The translations under genes were made by a program, and so were the position numbers. From positions 34,368,501 to 34,432,500 of the forward strand of contig JAZHRO010000002.1 of assembly GCA_037157565.1 (NCBI GenBank): a stretch of DNA of 64,000 nt. The letters are read 5' to 3'. How positions within the stretch are numbered: position 1 is the stretch's first letter; each line of letters opens with the position of its first letter. Below are positions 1 to 12,153 of this stretch, in pieces. This DNA is from Thalassia testudinum (lineage: Eukaryota; Streptophyta; Magnoliopsida; Alismatales; Hydrocharitaceae). The notes beneath the pieces are model-generated. The model made no database searches and was not told the DNA's origin. It saw only the letters and a list, made by a program, of their open reading frames with translations.

Positions 1-1361
1 GAATATATGAATACTACAGTCTTGGAAAAGTGGAAAGGAACAAATAGCTACCTGTAAATTGATTTAACAGCTGCCTGTTATGAATAAATAAACGTGATTG
101 AGAACATGGATTGTAAGAACGTGAAACTGGAAGGTGAAACCTAGATGTTCTGAGTTAAAAGAGCTGGAACCCTACGGGGAATTAGGAGTAGATCTACTGG
201 AAGGAGAAAGGAATGGAACTGAGAAAGAAAGACGTGGTAGTGTGCTGTCTCTTGGGCACGTAGTACCAGGGGAAGCACCTGTTACCTGTTTAGTGCAGAG
301 CGGAGCCAGCCGCCCCAGGGACCTAGGGTTAGGTCTGGCCACTTTGTACCGACTTGCTGGCCCTCGTGTACGTAGTACCGAGGAGAGCTACTAGTGTAGG
401 GAGAGCACTAGCTACCCCACGGGCCCCGGGGTTCTGCTAGCCTCCTACACCGACTTGTTAGGCCCACTGGGAAAACCAGGGTAGTCAGGCGAGGGTGCGC
501 GGACTGTGGAGGGGCAAGGCCCCTGTTTGGTTACTGTGGAGGGGTTGGACCCCTGTTATTGAGAGGGCTCTGCCCAGTACTGGTTCCGTGCTGTGCTTTG
601 GGCGCACCCGTTAACGGAAACGACTGACCTCGTGCCAGTGCGGGTTAGCTACCTGTGCGGTTATCGCGCGTGCCGTAGTCACCGTTACGTCTGTCCATGA
701 CCTTGGGGTGGTTGACTGAGGGTAGGATCACCACGGGGGACTCTCCCGGCCAGGAGAGCACCACGTGCTACTTCTACTTTTTGGAAAAGACTACAATCAA
801 GATCGTTCCCACGAGGAACATTCGAGATCAAGTGAAGGATCTGAGAAATAAATGAAATCGTGAGATAATTGAAAGACGCAAATAAAGAAAGTAACAAAAC
901 ATAACAGCTACTGTACACTCTACTGTTTCTTTAGTTTTAGTTGCCACTCTACTCAGCGTTTTGCTAATGTGTTACACTCGTTACTTTTGAGGACCAGGTG
1001 TTGAGCAGCCAGGGTCAGCGGCTGCAGAGGACGCTGGGCCGAGTAGGGTCCAGTAGAGTTATCACCGTTCTTTTGTACCTCTTTTTGTTCCACTGTAGTG
1101 AGTAGTTCTTGTTACCGCTGTACTTTTCTTTACCTGTAGTTCATACTATGTTATGAATGTTGTTCTACTATTGTGGTGGTATATACTGTAGTGGTTTCTT
1201 TCCTTACTGCTGTATTTTCCTACTGTTAGTTATATTCATGCTGAATGTGGTTTATTTTACTGCTCTTTTGGTTACTTCCTCGTTGGACGACTAGGTCTTG
1301 GGATTAGTCGAGTCGGTCCGGTTCTCGTGTCTCGTAGGGACTCGGGAATCGGGTTGTTACA
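1..1361 (+). mobile_element. Tekay-family LTR, 3' part, cut by window edge
   Basis: This stretch matches base for base, with scattered changes, the last 1.3 kb of the Tekay LTRs at 16279-17398 and 31980-33305, including the ...GGGTTGTTACA end. The expected primer site TGGTATCAGAGC does not follow, so this is either a solo LTR or the 3' LTR of an element lying to the left. Its 5' portion is outside the window, so the target duplication (it would be AGGTC at 1362-1366) cannot be tested. No coding sequence is present. Confidence 0.85.
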
Positions 1362-2921
1362 AGGTCTGAGTGACCCCCTTCCTTGCATGCACCAACCAAC
1401 CCCTAGGTTGGTGCAACCAGCCAGACAAGGCTAAGGCCCTATCAATCAGATGGTCCTTATGATCAGATGACCAGATTTTTCATTTTAAGTTTGAATTCCT
1501 GAAGAAAAACTAGTCGTACAACCGACTGAAAGTGATTTCCGCCTCTCAAGCTAACCCAGCCAGTCTGGTTACGAGGGGACTAAGGGGAAGGTTCTTCCTT
1601 TAGCTTACGCCTTCGGTTCCGTTACCCCTTAGCCACGATCATTTGACACTACCCCGTAAACTTAGTCACCAAGTTTGGCAAGAGAGATTGAAAACACCCA
1701 ATAGTATGACAACGAATTCGGGTTGATTTCGTGTTTTAAAATTAATTTTAGCCCTTTTTTTCTTTAACTGGGGTTTATGGTGAGTGGCTCACAAGGTGAC
1801 CAAGCTCACTAGCTAATCCTTAGACTTGATTAAGTCTAGTCTAGCCCAAATGTATGGTCTCTAGAGTGTAACCCTAAAGGTGTAACTTTGGGTTCATGCA
1901 ATTCTAAGATTTTTTTTCTTCAGCATACCACGAAATTAAGACCAATTCTCTGATAAAAAATTGGAATCAGAATAAGTTGAAATTTGACAAGTAGATTCCT
2001 TTTTCAATTATCTTTTAAGAGAATATTTTTTTATAATTTTTACTATTTCAACCGAATTTATAGAGATTTTTAAATGTCAGAGGGTCAGATATGGGATTTT
2101 GACCCCAAGTCGATTTTTCAAATTGAAATAGTATCAAATGACTTTCAAAAATTTGGGAAAAATATGAAAATTAAAGCCAATGAGATCATCTTTCAAACCC
2201 CACCGATTTTAGTCAAAACAGATTCACATATTACTCGCTTTGGAATTTTGAAAATTTTCAAATCTGGGTCAGTCTGACCCCCTTGCACTTCACCAATTTT
2301 TAAAAATTTTGTACTTGGAATTATTTTAAATGAATGGTGTCGTTTGAAATATGGTTTGAAAATGAAGGTCTAACCCAAACTTTAGGATTTTCGTTCACTA
2401 ATTTTTTGGTACTTGAATTTTTAAATCGAAATTTGAAGTCTGGCTGAAAATTAGAGGTTGGTGGGAAAGCTTTTAAAAGGTGTTTGAGTTTAAAATTCAA
2501 ACTTTCCACCAAAAAATTTTTAGAAAAAGAAAATTTGAAGAATTTTTTTTTCAGGAAGGATTTTTTTTTTTTCAAAGGATTTTCATTTTTTTTGCTTTTT
2601 CAAAACTAACCTAGGATTCAAAAAGAAGCTTAATCTAACTACATATATTTTTTTCTTTGATTTTCTTTTCTTTTTCACGAAAATAAATAGGCTTTTTTTT
2701 CTTTTTTTTCAAATAAATCTAACCTAGGGTTCAGAAAGGGAAATCCTAATCTAAGATGAGATGTGCACCTGATTTTTGTTTTCATTTACGCTCGTTGCGT
2801 GCGCAGATTCCCGTTTTGCCTATTTTCCTGCACATCAAAAGACAAGCAGAGGAAGATTTGTCAGTGATAACTTAAAAGATCAAAATAAAAAATGTTGTTG
2901 CCTCCTGGCAACGATGGAATT
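1362..2921 (-). other. AT-rich gene-less tract, probably leader of a decayed Athila/Tat-like element
   Basis: No convincing gene is visible here. The right end carries a degenerate tRNA-Asp-type primer site next to an LTR-like sequence, so on the minus strand this would be the untranslated leader of an old element. The tract has long T-rich runs (2540-2720) and a small inverted repeat, CACCAACC...GGTTGGTG, at 1389-1411. The assignment is inference from position only. Confidence 0.35.
2900..2918 (-). other. Degenerate tRNA-Asp-type primer binding site
   Basis: Read on the minus strand, this resembles the primer site of the young element at 28041-28058 (TGGCGCCGCTGCCGGGGA). The order is CCTCC, GGCA, CG, then ATTTG at the LTR edge, with several substitutions and a short deletion. 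It is placed exactly where a minus-strand element would have it, just left of an LTR start near 2922. Confidence 0.35.
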
Positions 2922-4051
2922 TGTTGTGAATCGTATAACGCATTTTTGATAAAAAAAAGCGTCGTAGTATAGCGCGTAATACGATCAACAAAAATATTTA
3001 TAAAGATAACGAGACTTAAAGTCCCAGTCATTCGTCTCTGGGAGGCATTTATGGAAATGCAAATTTGAAATCGATCTCTTTGGCTCTACTTGCTTAAAAT
3101 CTCATGCTGGTTTATGGTGATTTACGTATTGATGTACGACATGCTAGTTGCCAAAAGATAGTAATTAAAACATGCAACTTCAATCACACCAAAAGATGAT
3201 AACTAGGAACATGGTGATTTTCAACATATATATTTATATATATAAAAGATGATGATGATATCAGAGTTGCAGAGCACAAGTAGAGGAATGCTTGTACAGG
3301 GAAATAAAACTACTCACTACCAGAAAACAACTGCATACATGAATCTATGGGGGGATTTTGCATGCATCATTAGGGGAGAAGTAAGGAACTACACTATTAA
3401 GCAGTAAATAAAGCTTGTAAATCTAAGAAGAACTATAATTTAATCTAGCAGCAATAAGGGCATTCAGAGGTGGGCTCCGATGGCCTTTGAATGGTTGAGA
3501 GGAGAAGGACGGGTGGCCAATGGTGCTTAGGCCGGCCCTTGGAGAGAGGTTGGAGAGGTGATCCAGCATCTTGGTGTGGAGGTGGTGGTGGCCATGGTGA
3601 AGCTACTCATGGACATGGAGGTGGAGTGGATGTGGAATGAAACTAAGCTAAATGTTACCAAGAGTGGATGAAGACAAGAGTAGAAGGATCCAAAGTGCCA
3701 CCCCTTAGGTCTTTTTATAGACCTAAGGGAAGTCTCTAGAGAAATATGGAATTCTCTAAAGAGGCCTATGGTGAGAGCTTGTGAGAGAGTGAGAGAGAGA
3801 GGATGGATGGTGGTTTTTAGATCCACCAAATGTGGATCTAAAAATTGAATGGCTCTTGGTTGCTAATTTTAGCAACCAAGGCAACAACACATGGTAGAGA
3901 GTTCTAGAGAACTCTAGGCTAGGTATTTTCATGGACAGTGTGTGTTGAAATCAGGGCTCAATTGGACTCAATGAGTCCAACTGAATAGGCTGATGGAATT
4001 GACTAAGATCCAAGTCAATTAGGTTTAGTGAGGACCTAATTAGGTCCTTAG
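2922..4051 (-). repeat. Decayed Athila/Tat-like LTR, first part
   Basis: The tract begins TGTTGTGAATCG and contains the block AAGTCCCAGTC...GGGAGGCA near 3015-3050. That block has counterparts at 39600-39660 and, more loosely, at the edges of the LTRs at 21757 and 47141. A minus-strand TATA box lies at 3713-3718. The sequence is interrupted at 4051 by a solo LTR and appears to resume at 6789. This is an old copy, so the boundaries are approximate. Confidence 0.4.
3702..3729 (-). promoter_or_regulatory. TATA box inside an inverted repeat
   Basis: Read on the minus strand, TATAAAAAG sits between CCCTTAGGTCT and its exact reverse complement AGACCTAAGGG. The Athila LTRs and the non-autonomous LTRs also carry a minus-strand TATAAAAG at the equivalent place (about 48984 and 23237), which supports reading this region as a minus-strand LTR promoter. 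Confidence 0.45.
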
Positions 4052-6788
4052 TGTTAAGACCGTGACATCAAAACACTTTAAGACTTCTGGGAGTTGGTCC
4101 AGATGTCTGGTCAAACGTCAGGATGCCTTCCCAGAGTCTGGAAATAAATCTTTTTCGTGCATACGACCACGTGCAGACTGAAACCCGACAACCTGCAATG
4201 CCTTTTTCCCCCTCCCTGTGCCTACTTATATCCTCCTCTCCCCTCTCCCTCGTTCACCACCCCACCATTTTCTCCTTCCTCCAGTGCGAGTTCGAGAGCG
4301 AGAGTGGGAGAGGGCCGCCGTTGCTGCCTAGTGTGGTGGCGGAGAGGAGAGGTGCAGCAAGAAGGAAGAGGAAAGAGAGCACACGTGCCGCGAAGGAGAG
4401 AGCTCACCGGAGCAGCTCGAGGCCCGCCGGTGGGCACGTGGAGGAGCGTGGTGCTAGGGAGGTTCCCCCGGTGATGCTGTAGCTCAGGCAGCGGGTGGAC
4501 AAGCATGGCGCAGCCGCGTGCAGTGGGAAGAAAACGAAGGAGCTTCTGATTCTGGGATTTTTTCCTAGAATCAGATATCTATACTTCCATCCAAACAACG
4601 CGGACGACGTCTGGAGGGACCTCCAGACGATTGAGAGGTACATTTTTCTTCCTCTGCTTCCTTTTGCAGATACGACCATGCAGGCCGTTCTGCCGAAAGT
4701 TCTGTCTCATGCTGTGTTGAGAGACTTACGTATGCATGCAGGTTTCACTTTGGGAAGGCACGAGACATGCCCTCCCACGCGATTCAAACGTCTGGGCGAG
4801 TCACCAGATGGCGGAGAGCGTCTCCAGACGTCCGGAGAGGTGGTTGGAGACATCTGGAATTGGGTCCAGATGGTTCAGCAGGACCTCTAGATGTCTGAGG
4901 AGCAGCGTAGAGTGAGATATGACTTGGACCCCTTTTTAAGACGTCTGGAAAATGTTCCAGACGTCTGATTTGAGTCTGAATTGCCATTTTTGACCCATTT
5001 AGGGTCCATTTGAGGACCGATTGATCCTTGTGTTAGGACCTCATTCTGTTGTGGACTTGGGGGTTGCGGAGGCACATGGACCTGCCGATCACGCCCCCAT
5101 TACTCCCGGTTTCGCGGGCACAGTGGCTTCCCTTAGTTAATTACAAACATTAATGCATATTTGAATTAAATGATAGATCCTAGGGTATGGCATGAATCCT
5201 AGGACTTGAAAACTAGATTGAATGATAGATCCTAGGGTATGGCATGAATCCTAGGACCTGAAAACTAGATTGAATGATAGATCCTAGGGTGTGGCATGAA
5301 TCCTAGGAACAGAAACACTGAAACGAATGTCTTGAATGCCTGAATTGCAGTCTTGGATAAGTAGATGGAATAATGATAATTGCCTGCAATTGGATAACAG
5401 CTGCCTGTGAAATGTAGAGTACTGTTGCTCGTAACTGCTACATGTAATTCCTGTTGTTTGGAAACTAAATTCGAGCTACTTGTATATAAATTGGACAAGA
5501 AAGATGAAATGTTGGAAACACGTGCTATATGCGAATAAAAATATGCGAATAAAACTGAAATGATGAAACCTAGTATGGCATGGCCTGAGGAAACATGAGC
5601 ACTAACCTTACGGCGAATTAGGAGTAGAGCTCGTGGAAATAAATGGAATGGAACTGGAAAAGTAAATGGGAAAGTGTGTTGTCTCTTGGGTATGTGGTAC
5701 CAAAGAGAGCACATATTACCTCTTAGTGTAGAGGGGAGCTTGCTGCCCTCAGGTCGAGACCGGGGTGAGTTTGGCCACTTTGCACCAACTTTATGGCCCT
5801 CGCGTACACTGTACCAGGGAGAGCTGCTAGTGTAGGGAGAGAGCTTGCCACGCCATGGGGCCCGGGGTTCAGCTAGCCGTCCTACACCGACTTGTTAGGC
5901 CCACTGGGCAAACCAGGGTAGTCAGGCGAGGGTGCGTGGACTGTGGAGGGGCAAAACCCCTGTTTGGTTACTGTGGAGGGGCTGGACCCCTGTTACTGAG
6001 AGGGCTCTGCCCTATATTGGTTCCTTGCTGTGCTTTGGGCGCACCCATTAACGGAAATGACTGACTGCGTGCCAGTGAAGGGTAGCTACCCGTGCGTTTA
6101 TCACGCGTGCTGTAGTCACCGTTACGTCTATTAGCAACCTTGGGGTGGTTGACTGAGGGTAAGACCACCACGGGGGGACTCTCCCGACCAGGAGAGCACC
6201 ACGTACTACTTCTACTTTTCAGAAAAGACTGCAATCAAGATCGTTCCCACGAGGAACATTCGAGATCAAGAGAAAGACCTGAGAAATAAACCAAGAGTAA
6301 ATAGATAAATAAAGGAAGAAATTAAAAATAATAGCTACTTGTCCACCTTTACTGTTTTTTTTAGCTAGATGGTTGCCACTCTATTCAGCGTTTCGCTGAC
6401 GTGTCATATTTGTCACCTTTTTCAGGACTAGGTGTTGAGCAGCCAGAGCCCACGGCTGCAGAGGGTGTTGGGCCTAGTAGAGCCCAATAGTTGTACTTCT
6501 GTTGTACCCATTTTCTGTAGTAGTGAGTATTTTGTTACACTCCTGTACTCTTTTATTGTAAACTTCATACTCTGTACCTGTTTTAATTTCTCCACTGTTG
6601 TAGTGGTGTGTACTGTAGTAGTTCTTTTCTTTACTGCTGTACTTTTGTTACTGTTAGTTACTTGCATGGTGAATGTGGTTTATTTTACTACTTTTTGGTT
6701 ACTTTCTCGTTGGACTACTGGGTCTTGGGATCAGTCGAGTTGGTCCGATTCTCGTGTCCTGTAGGGATTCGGGAATCGGGTCATAACA
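4052..6788 (+). mobile_element. Solo LTR of the Tekay family
   Basis: A complete LTR of about 2.74 kb, starting TGTTAAGACC and ending GTCATAACA. It is collinear with the LTRs of the elements at 12029 and 42743: a GACGTC-type palindrome zone, a GC-rich leader, a second palindrome zone, several copies of the word ATGAATCCTAGG (5190-5310), then the conserved 3' kilobase. It is flanked by CTTAG (4047-4051) and CTTAA (6789-6793), a target duplication with one mismatch. There is no internal sequence, so it is a product of LTR-LTR recombination. It is clearly diverged, and many palindromes read AGATGTCT or AGACATCT instead of AGACGTCT. Confidence 0.85.
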
Positions 6789-7607
6789 CTTAAGGAGGTC
6801 TAGAGGTGATGTACTAGGGTTAGGGCACCTTAATTTAGGTTCCTAAGGGGTTAGAATTGGGTTTAGAGAGCCAGAAATCCAAGATCAAGGCTTGAATCTC
6901 AAAACAAGGTCTGGAGGGCAGTTCTAGATGTCCAATAAAGTTATCAGACATCTTATAATGAAAAATCAGAAGTCCAGACTTATTGTATGGATGTCCAATC
7001 AAAGTCAGGAGGGATTCTAGGTTCTATCTTGGGTATTCTGCAGAAATTGGACGTCTAACCAAGTGTCTGGACGTCCAATAACATTGTAGAAGTGAGTTTA
7101 AGGTGTGTGAGAGTTGGCTAAGGGTTCTGGACATCCTATAACTCATCTAGACATCCAGATAGAGGCTAGAATTTGGGTTTTAAGGTTTCCTAGGGTGCAG
7201 TAACCTAATCTAAGGGTGGCTAAGGCTTAGGGAGGCTTCTAAGCTATCCTAGGGCTAGGATGGACTTAAGTTCTTCACAATTTATTACTTTATTCCTACT
7301 TAATAGAATAGCATACCTTAACTCCCTTATATTATTATCTACCGCATCTAGTCTAGGTCTTCCGCTCCACTCTGCTGCAACACCAGTTATTCTTTATTCT
7401 TCAGATCCAGCTTTACATCTAACTTCTGATCAGCTTATTACCTGCAATTGACATAATGCACCTAATCAGTACATTATAGTATTATTTTATGCATAGCTAA
7501 AAGAAAGCAGTAAAGGTGCTAGTAATGCTTATGCATGCATGAATTACCCTAACTTATGCTAAGTTCTAGCCTAATTTTGGTCAATTAAGACCTATGATTG
7601 CTGCACA
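6789..7607 (-). repeat. Decayed Athila/Tat-like LTR, second part
   Basis: Continuation of the LTR-like DNA broken at 4051. Phrases such as CTAGGGTTAGGG and ATTTAGGTTCCTAA echo the U3 part of the Athila LTR (49300-49930). Between 6900 and 7150 there are at least eight variants of the AGACGTC/GACATC word. A plausible LTR end is GCTGCACA at 7607. No protein-coding sequence is supported. Confidence 0.35.
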
Positions 7608-7744
7608 ATCAGAGTGATTCCTTGTAATTCTTTTTAAAAGATTCATAAATAAAATGTTCCCGGTCTGCTATCGTGATCGATAGCATTCCTCGTTTGTTAA
7701 AAAAAAAAAAATTATGTTGCCATCTTCTTCTGATCTTGAGTTGT

Positions 7745-7930
7745 TGCCACTCCCTCCTTAATCTCGAGGCATGTGTACTTGGAGGCAATGACATCCCACA
7801 CCTCAAAATCCATTGACTCCAGTAAGATCTACATCCTGGTCTTCTAATAACTGTAGTTCATTCCATCAAATAATGGAGGTTGAACTACCGATTGTCCCTC
7901 TACATACATGTCAACAATTGACTTTGACAT
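7745..7930 (-). pseudogene. Ty1/copia gag N-terminus, broken
   Basis: Reading left from the ATG at 7930, the translation contains QPPLFDGMNYSY, then a stop, then KTRM, and later DFEVWDVI. This is the classic plant Ty1/copia Gag start (PPLF-G-NY-YWK-M, then LW-VI). The conserved Trp of YWK is now TAG and a second stop follows KTRM. Gag coats the RNA genome in virus-like particles. A tRNA-iMet-type primer site (reverse of GCTCTGATACTA, 7946-7957) and an LTR start follow immediately to the right, confirming a minus-strand element. Nothing of pol remains, so the element is truncated at its left side. Confidence 0.75.
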
Positions 7931-7959
7931 CTTCTGGACAACCGTGCTCTGATACTAAA

Positions 7960-8991
7960 TGAGGGTTGTTTGTGGATCAAAACAGTATACTAGATGGGAG
8001 AGGTGAATAGTATCACTCTGAAAGAAATTTGAATCAAAAATAAATTTATAACAGAATCAAGCATAGATTACACATGAATTTATAGTGGAAACCCAAATCA
8101 GGTGAAAACCACTACCTAAGCCTCTCAGCGTAGGATTTTTCCGATTAGTCGAGGCTAGTCAATCCACTATCGTACCACTTGAACGAGGGTGGCACAACCT
8201 CTACAAATCACTTCTCTTTACAACCTGAAGAGAAGCACAACAACAACAACAACGGATCTTCCCCAACAACTTGTCATCCGTTAAACAAAAACAACAATAT
8301 AAAAGAACAATGAAGAACTTATGGAACCTCAATAAAAGTCAAACTGGAATTTCAGCGAAGGTTTGAAATGACGTGCTTTGAAAGACATGAAAATTGAAGC
8401 GTAGAAACACTCGAAGAAGCACAAGAAGCTCTTTGCTTTTGAGAGGATTTTTTCTAATTAATATTGTGTATAAAAAGAGCTACGTATGACTTCTATTTAT
8501 ACTAGAAAATTGACCTGAAAAGGAAGTCAATTTGGTTGATCAGTTAAGATAGATTGGTTGATCAAAATGAGATTTGGTCAATCAATCTAGTTATTTGATC
8601 GATCACTGATTGGTCGATTAATTAACTTAATTGATCAATTGAAAGTGTATTAATCAACTTTCTCAAATGGGTTGGTTTGATTGATTAACTGAGTTGGTTG
8701 GTTGATCAATTAATCTAATTTGGTCGATCAATATCCCTAAAAGCTTGATTTAAGTAAGAGGCGCAAAAAGCCGTTTGAGACTTATTTTGAGGTTCCTTAG
8801 AAAAATATTCTAGACTCAATAAAGATAAAAGACACTAAGACACAAATCAGCATTCTTCTAGCTAGGTCCATGAGAGAAGCTTTGATCCATGAGAATCCTG
8901 AAATATTAGTCTTGCAAGAAGCATAATTTTGGTGCATTAAAACAGAGATACTTACAAAAACTTTGACTCCTTACAGTAGTTCCCTCGTACA
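7960..8991 (-). mobile_element. Ty1/copia 5' LTR (minus strand), decayed
   Basis: It starts TGAGGGTTG two bases after the primer site and ends tentatively at CCCTCGTACA near 8991. The zone 8515-8745 repeats variants of TTGGTYGATCAAT about a dozen times. The right boundary is a judgement and no target duplication was found. Confidence 0.5.
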
Positions 8992-9352
8992 ATTGCTGGT
9001 TTGCTCAGATTGGAGAAGATACAGATGCCGTACATTGTTTGATTGGGCTTGTTGTTCCATTTATTGCAGCCGTCAAGATTGAAATGTTTAACCTAGGTGA
9101 AAGCAGTCAGGCATGCTCTTAATCTACCAAACTAGTTACAGGGTTCATCAGATTGGATAACATCCAAATGTCATGTTGCTTAATGGTGTCTTCCTTGTGG
9201 GGCTTTTCTTGCATTTTTTGCTTTGCTGAATTGTGGTTCTTGGGATTTATGGTACTGTACTAAGTAACAAGTCGTGGTTCCTCTTTTCTTGTAATCAATG
9301 GGTGTTGGTCTAGTCCCCTCACCTTTTTTATTTCCTATGAAAAAAAAAAAAA
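8992..9352 (+). other. Possible non-LTR retroposed fragment with poly(A)
   Basis: A T/G-rich stretch ends in an A-run near 9339-9352, as expected for the 3' end of a LINE or a retroposed transcript. I found no convincing target duplication and no coding sequence, so this is only a candidate. Confidence 0.25.
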
Positions 9353-10557
9353 AGTGTACATGGAGAAAGTGAGAAGAGACCATCTAATCAACTCAAGTCT
9401 TAAACGAGCTATTTGAGCTAAGAGATTTTCATTCCTTGATTTGTGATCAAATTAATTTTTTTTCTAGAAAACCATCTTACGTCAAGGAGGTTATATAGTA
9501 AACTATAATTACATTTTTGCACAATGTTTATTAATGCATTCATTTCAATTTGTGAAAATTAGGAATAGATATAAACATGTAATGAAATCCTCTTTCTCAG
9601 ACATGAACTTGCTATGTAAATTTATAAGTATGCATGCATAATGTAAATACATTGTATTAAGAGTAACGGAAATGCACTAAGAAAAATAAACGTATGAATA
9701 TTGTATTACAAATTTCATCCACTTGTCAGAGATATATGCATGTAATAACCTTATTTTATTTGTAACGAAAAGTCACATATCCTTCTAAAGATGGCATGTA
9801 GCTATGTGAAAGACATGTAGTTATATGAATGAAATAGATATAAGTTATCACTAAATATGGAATAAAAGTGCAATGGAATATTTGAAAGGAAATAAATAAA
9901 TACATCAAAATTAAAATACAGTATGAAATCATTAAAAAATGGAATAGCCAATTATAGTAATAACCAAATAAAATAAGTGGATTGAAATACTATCAAGGTG
10001 ATTTTCCATCTAACTAATTATGAATTCTAATCAAATGGATCATCAGGCTTAAATAACTTATTCAGGCCTCTAGCCTCATTTAAATATTCTCAAATACACA
10101 CACAGAGAAAGAGAAAGGAAGGAAGAGAGAGCAAGAGGGATAGGAAGGGGAGAGAAAAGGTGCGATATATGTCTGCTTTGATATAGTTATTTATGGACTA
10201 ATATCGCTTTGTGTGGATACATGATTATTAGTATAGTAAGTGTTATTATACAATTTCCCTAAGCTAATTGATTATGGATTTAATGGATTACACTTAAATC
10301 TTAAGAAACTCTTATTGCGGTATAATGTATGATGTGACTGTTGTACAAAATAAGTAAATTGTGAAATTTGATTTCAATTATAGATTTTATTAATGACATG
10401 GCTACTTGAATATAATTTAAATACGGACATGTTTTTGGACATCAACCATATGATCTCACACCAATGGTTTTACCAACTTCTTTATCCATGATATTGATTA
10501 GTTAATTAATATGCTTTAGCTCTTTGATTGATATTAATAGCTAAAAGCTTAACATAC
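9353..10557. other. AT-rich sequence, no gene seen
   Basis: This lies downstream (minus sense) of the last recognisable carbonic anhydrase exon. The final exon of that family should be here, but no NARP-Q type ending could be read with confidence. A purine-rich run, (GA)n-like, occupies 10100-10160. Confidence 0.5.
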
Positions 10558-10764
10558 CCTAACAAGGACATTCTAGATGACAGGCTCATCACAAGGAGGA
10601 GTGGAGACAGATCCAATATATCTGTAGTATTTTTTGGCATCATGACCTAAAGTATTAGCATTGAAGAACTTGACAAGAATTGTAGCATCAGTATTACCAG
10701 ATCAAACTTCTTTTGTCAATTCTTCCACATCTGGCAACAACTGCATGCACATGTCAACATTTGG
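10558..10764 (-). pseudogene. Alpha carbonic anhydrase exon (TPPC exon)
   Basis: One reading frame of about 69 codons ends at a GTATGT donor. It contains MQLLPDVEEL, then AKKYYRYIGSVSTPPCDEPV, the family motif YYRY-GSLTTPPC-E-V-W. The conserved Trp after that motif is TAG, and a TGA interrupts the middle after LTKEV. No acceptor AG is present at the expected start before PNVD, another sign of decay. The plus-strand open frame over the same bases is only the antisense of this exon. Confidence 0.85.
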
Positions 10765-11409
10765 TAAATATATGATTAATATAACACTCATCATGTATGG
10801 TTATGTCAATCCATTTACAGGGGTACAAAAGAAAAAAAATTCTTATTTTTATCTTAAATGTGAGTCAAAGTAAGTATTATCAATTCTAAATGAAATGACA
10901 TATATACTTTATGCTAGAAATGAAAATAGACCTAACTATGACTAATTCATTAATTTCATATAGGTAGGAGTAACTACATTGGAAGTACCAACCAATATAT
11001 GAAGCTATAAAAGAAATATGTACCAAGTATCTATCTATCTTCTTTTTTTTTTTTTTTTGAATGGGCTATCTATGTAGTTTATTTCATACTATAATCAATA
11101 AGATAGTATCTAAAACTAGCTTAGTTTAGCAAAAGAACTTTCAAAACAGCTTTTGTCACCAAAACAACATGTGTTTGCTTGGATGAGTAGGTTAAATATA
11201 GGATAAATAGAAAAAGATTATGCTAGTATTACGATGATTAGATAGATACATGTTGAAAATATGTACATAATATGTATGGTAGAGTTTATACTAATGATAG
11301 ATTATCTTTTAGTCATGTATGCACAATCCCATTAAAAGAAACTTACCCGATGTTGCCATTTTTGTAAGAAGTTTAGGTAGAATAACATGAATGACATAAA
11401 TAGGCTTAC

Positions 11410-11496
11410 CTAGGCTCACCATACTCGAAGAGAATGGCTACAACGATAAAGCGTTGCTCCTTATAAGAGTGGACCATGTGAAGTTTGATAGGGCAA
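11410..11496 (-). pseudogene. Alpha carbonic anhydrase exon (third zinc ligand)
   Basis: 87 nt between acceptor CAACAG and donor GTAAGC. The phase (1 nt + 28 codons + 2 nt) complements the preceding exon, which ends with 2 nt. It encodes CPIKLHMVHSYKEQRFIVVA followed by ILFEYGEP, the family block E-L-H-x-V-H...VVGxLY-G-PD. The zinc-ligand His of LHMVH is present; the usual Glu before LH is Lys. It lies 532 bp left of the Tekay insertion. Confidence 0.85.
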
Positions 11497-12023
11497 CTGT
11501 TGAATCCTTTCTTGTTAGCTTATAAATGCTAAAATAGTATGCATAATACCAAAATAACTTTTCTCAAATTAAATCTTCTTTATGCAGAAGAAAAATGCAT
11601 TTGTGCAATTGTAGATTAATAAATGATATTTTTTTATTGCATATGCATTAATAACTCACAACAATTGTAAATGACAAGTACTATATATGATGCATGTTGC
11701 CGACAATATTGAATATCCATTAATATTAAATGAATGACAAGTAAGCTAATTTATGAGTATATCTTCGAGTACTTATTATTGATGGATTTATTAAGCTCAT
11801 GTAGAAGAGAGTTAAGTTACTTACTATATTATTGATCGAAATATTTTCTGAAAGTAAGATATAATGAAACTTTAAACAATTCATATGGTACTACTATTTG
11901 GGAAGTAAACAACCTTCTTGAAGATCTTCTAAAATCCTTTAATGATTCATTTCCACTTTGTTTGCCATAACATTCATTGGTTTGGAATATTCGCTTGCAA
12001 TAATATCTAGAAAATGATCAAGA

Positions 12024-12028
12024 TCCTT
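12024..12028. repeat. Target-site duplication TCCTT (partner at 33306-33310)
   Basis: TCCTT immediately precedes the 5' LTR and is repeated exactly after the 3' LTR, proving that 12029-33305 entered as one unit. Confidence 0.95.
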
Positions 12029-12044
12029 TGTAACGAATGTGTGC

Positions 12045-12153
12045 CCCAGACGTCTTTTAAGACGTCTGGGAGGTGGCCCAGACGTCGTACCAGACGTCTG
12101 GGATCACAACCAGACGTCTGATAAGGCGTCTGGGATCGTTTACAGACGTCTGG
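12045..12153. promoter_or_regulatory. GACGTC palindrome array at LTR start
   Basis: Six exact GACGTC words plus one GGCGTC lie in about 105 bp, most inside the longer palindrome CCAGACGTCTGG, spaced 12 to 32 bp apart. The same array is at 30641-30749 in the 3' LTR and, inverted, at 16153-16262. GACGTC carries the ACGT core known as a plant bZIP-factor site (C-box), so a binding role is possible but unproven. Confidence 0.75.

Noticed and set aside
10021..10100. Possible last carbonic anhydrase exon (minus strand NEARGLNKLF)
   Set aside because: Only a vague resemblance to the NARP-Q ending, with no clear acceptor site and an upstream stop; too weak to call.
10661..10873. Plus-strand 70-codon frame
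   Set aside because: It is antisense to the carbonic anhydrase TPPC exon, which has clear family motifs on the minus strand.
12045..12153. CRISPR-like spaced repeats
   Set aside because: The repeated word is a 10-12-bp palindrome with irregular short gaps inside a plant LTR, and there is no leader or cas gene. It is an LTR motif array.
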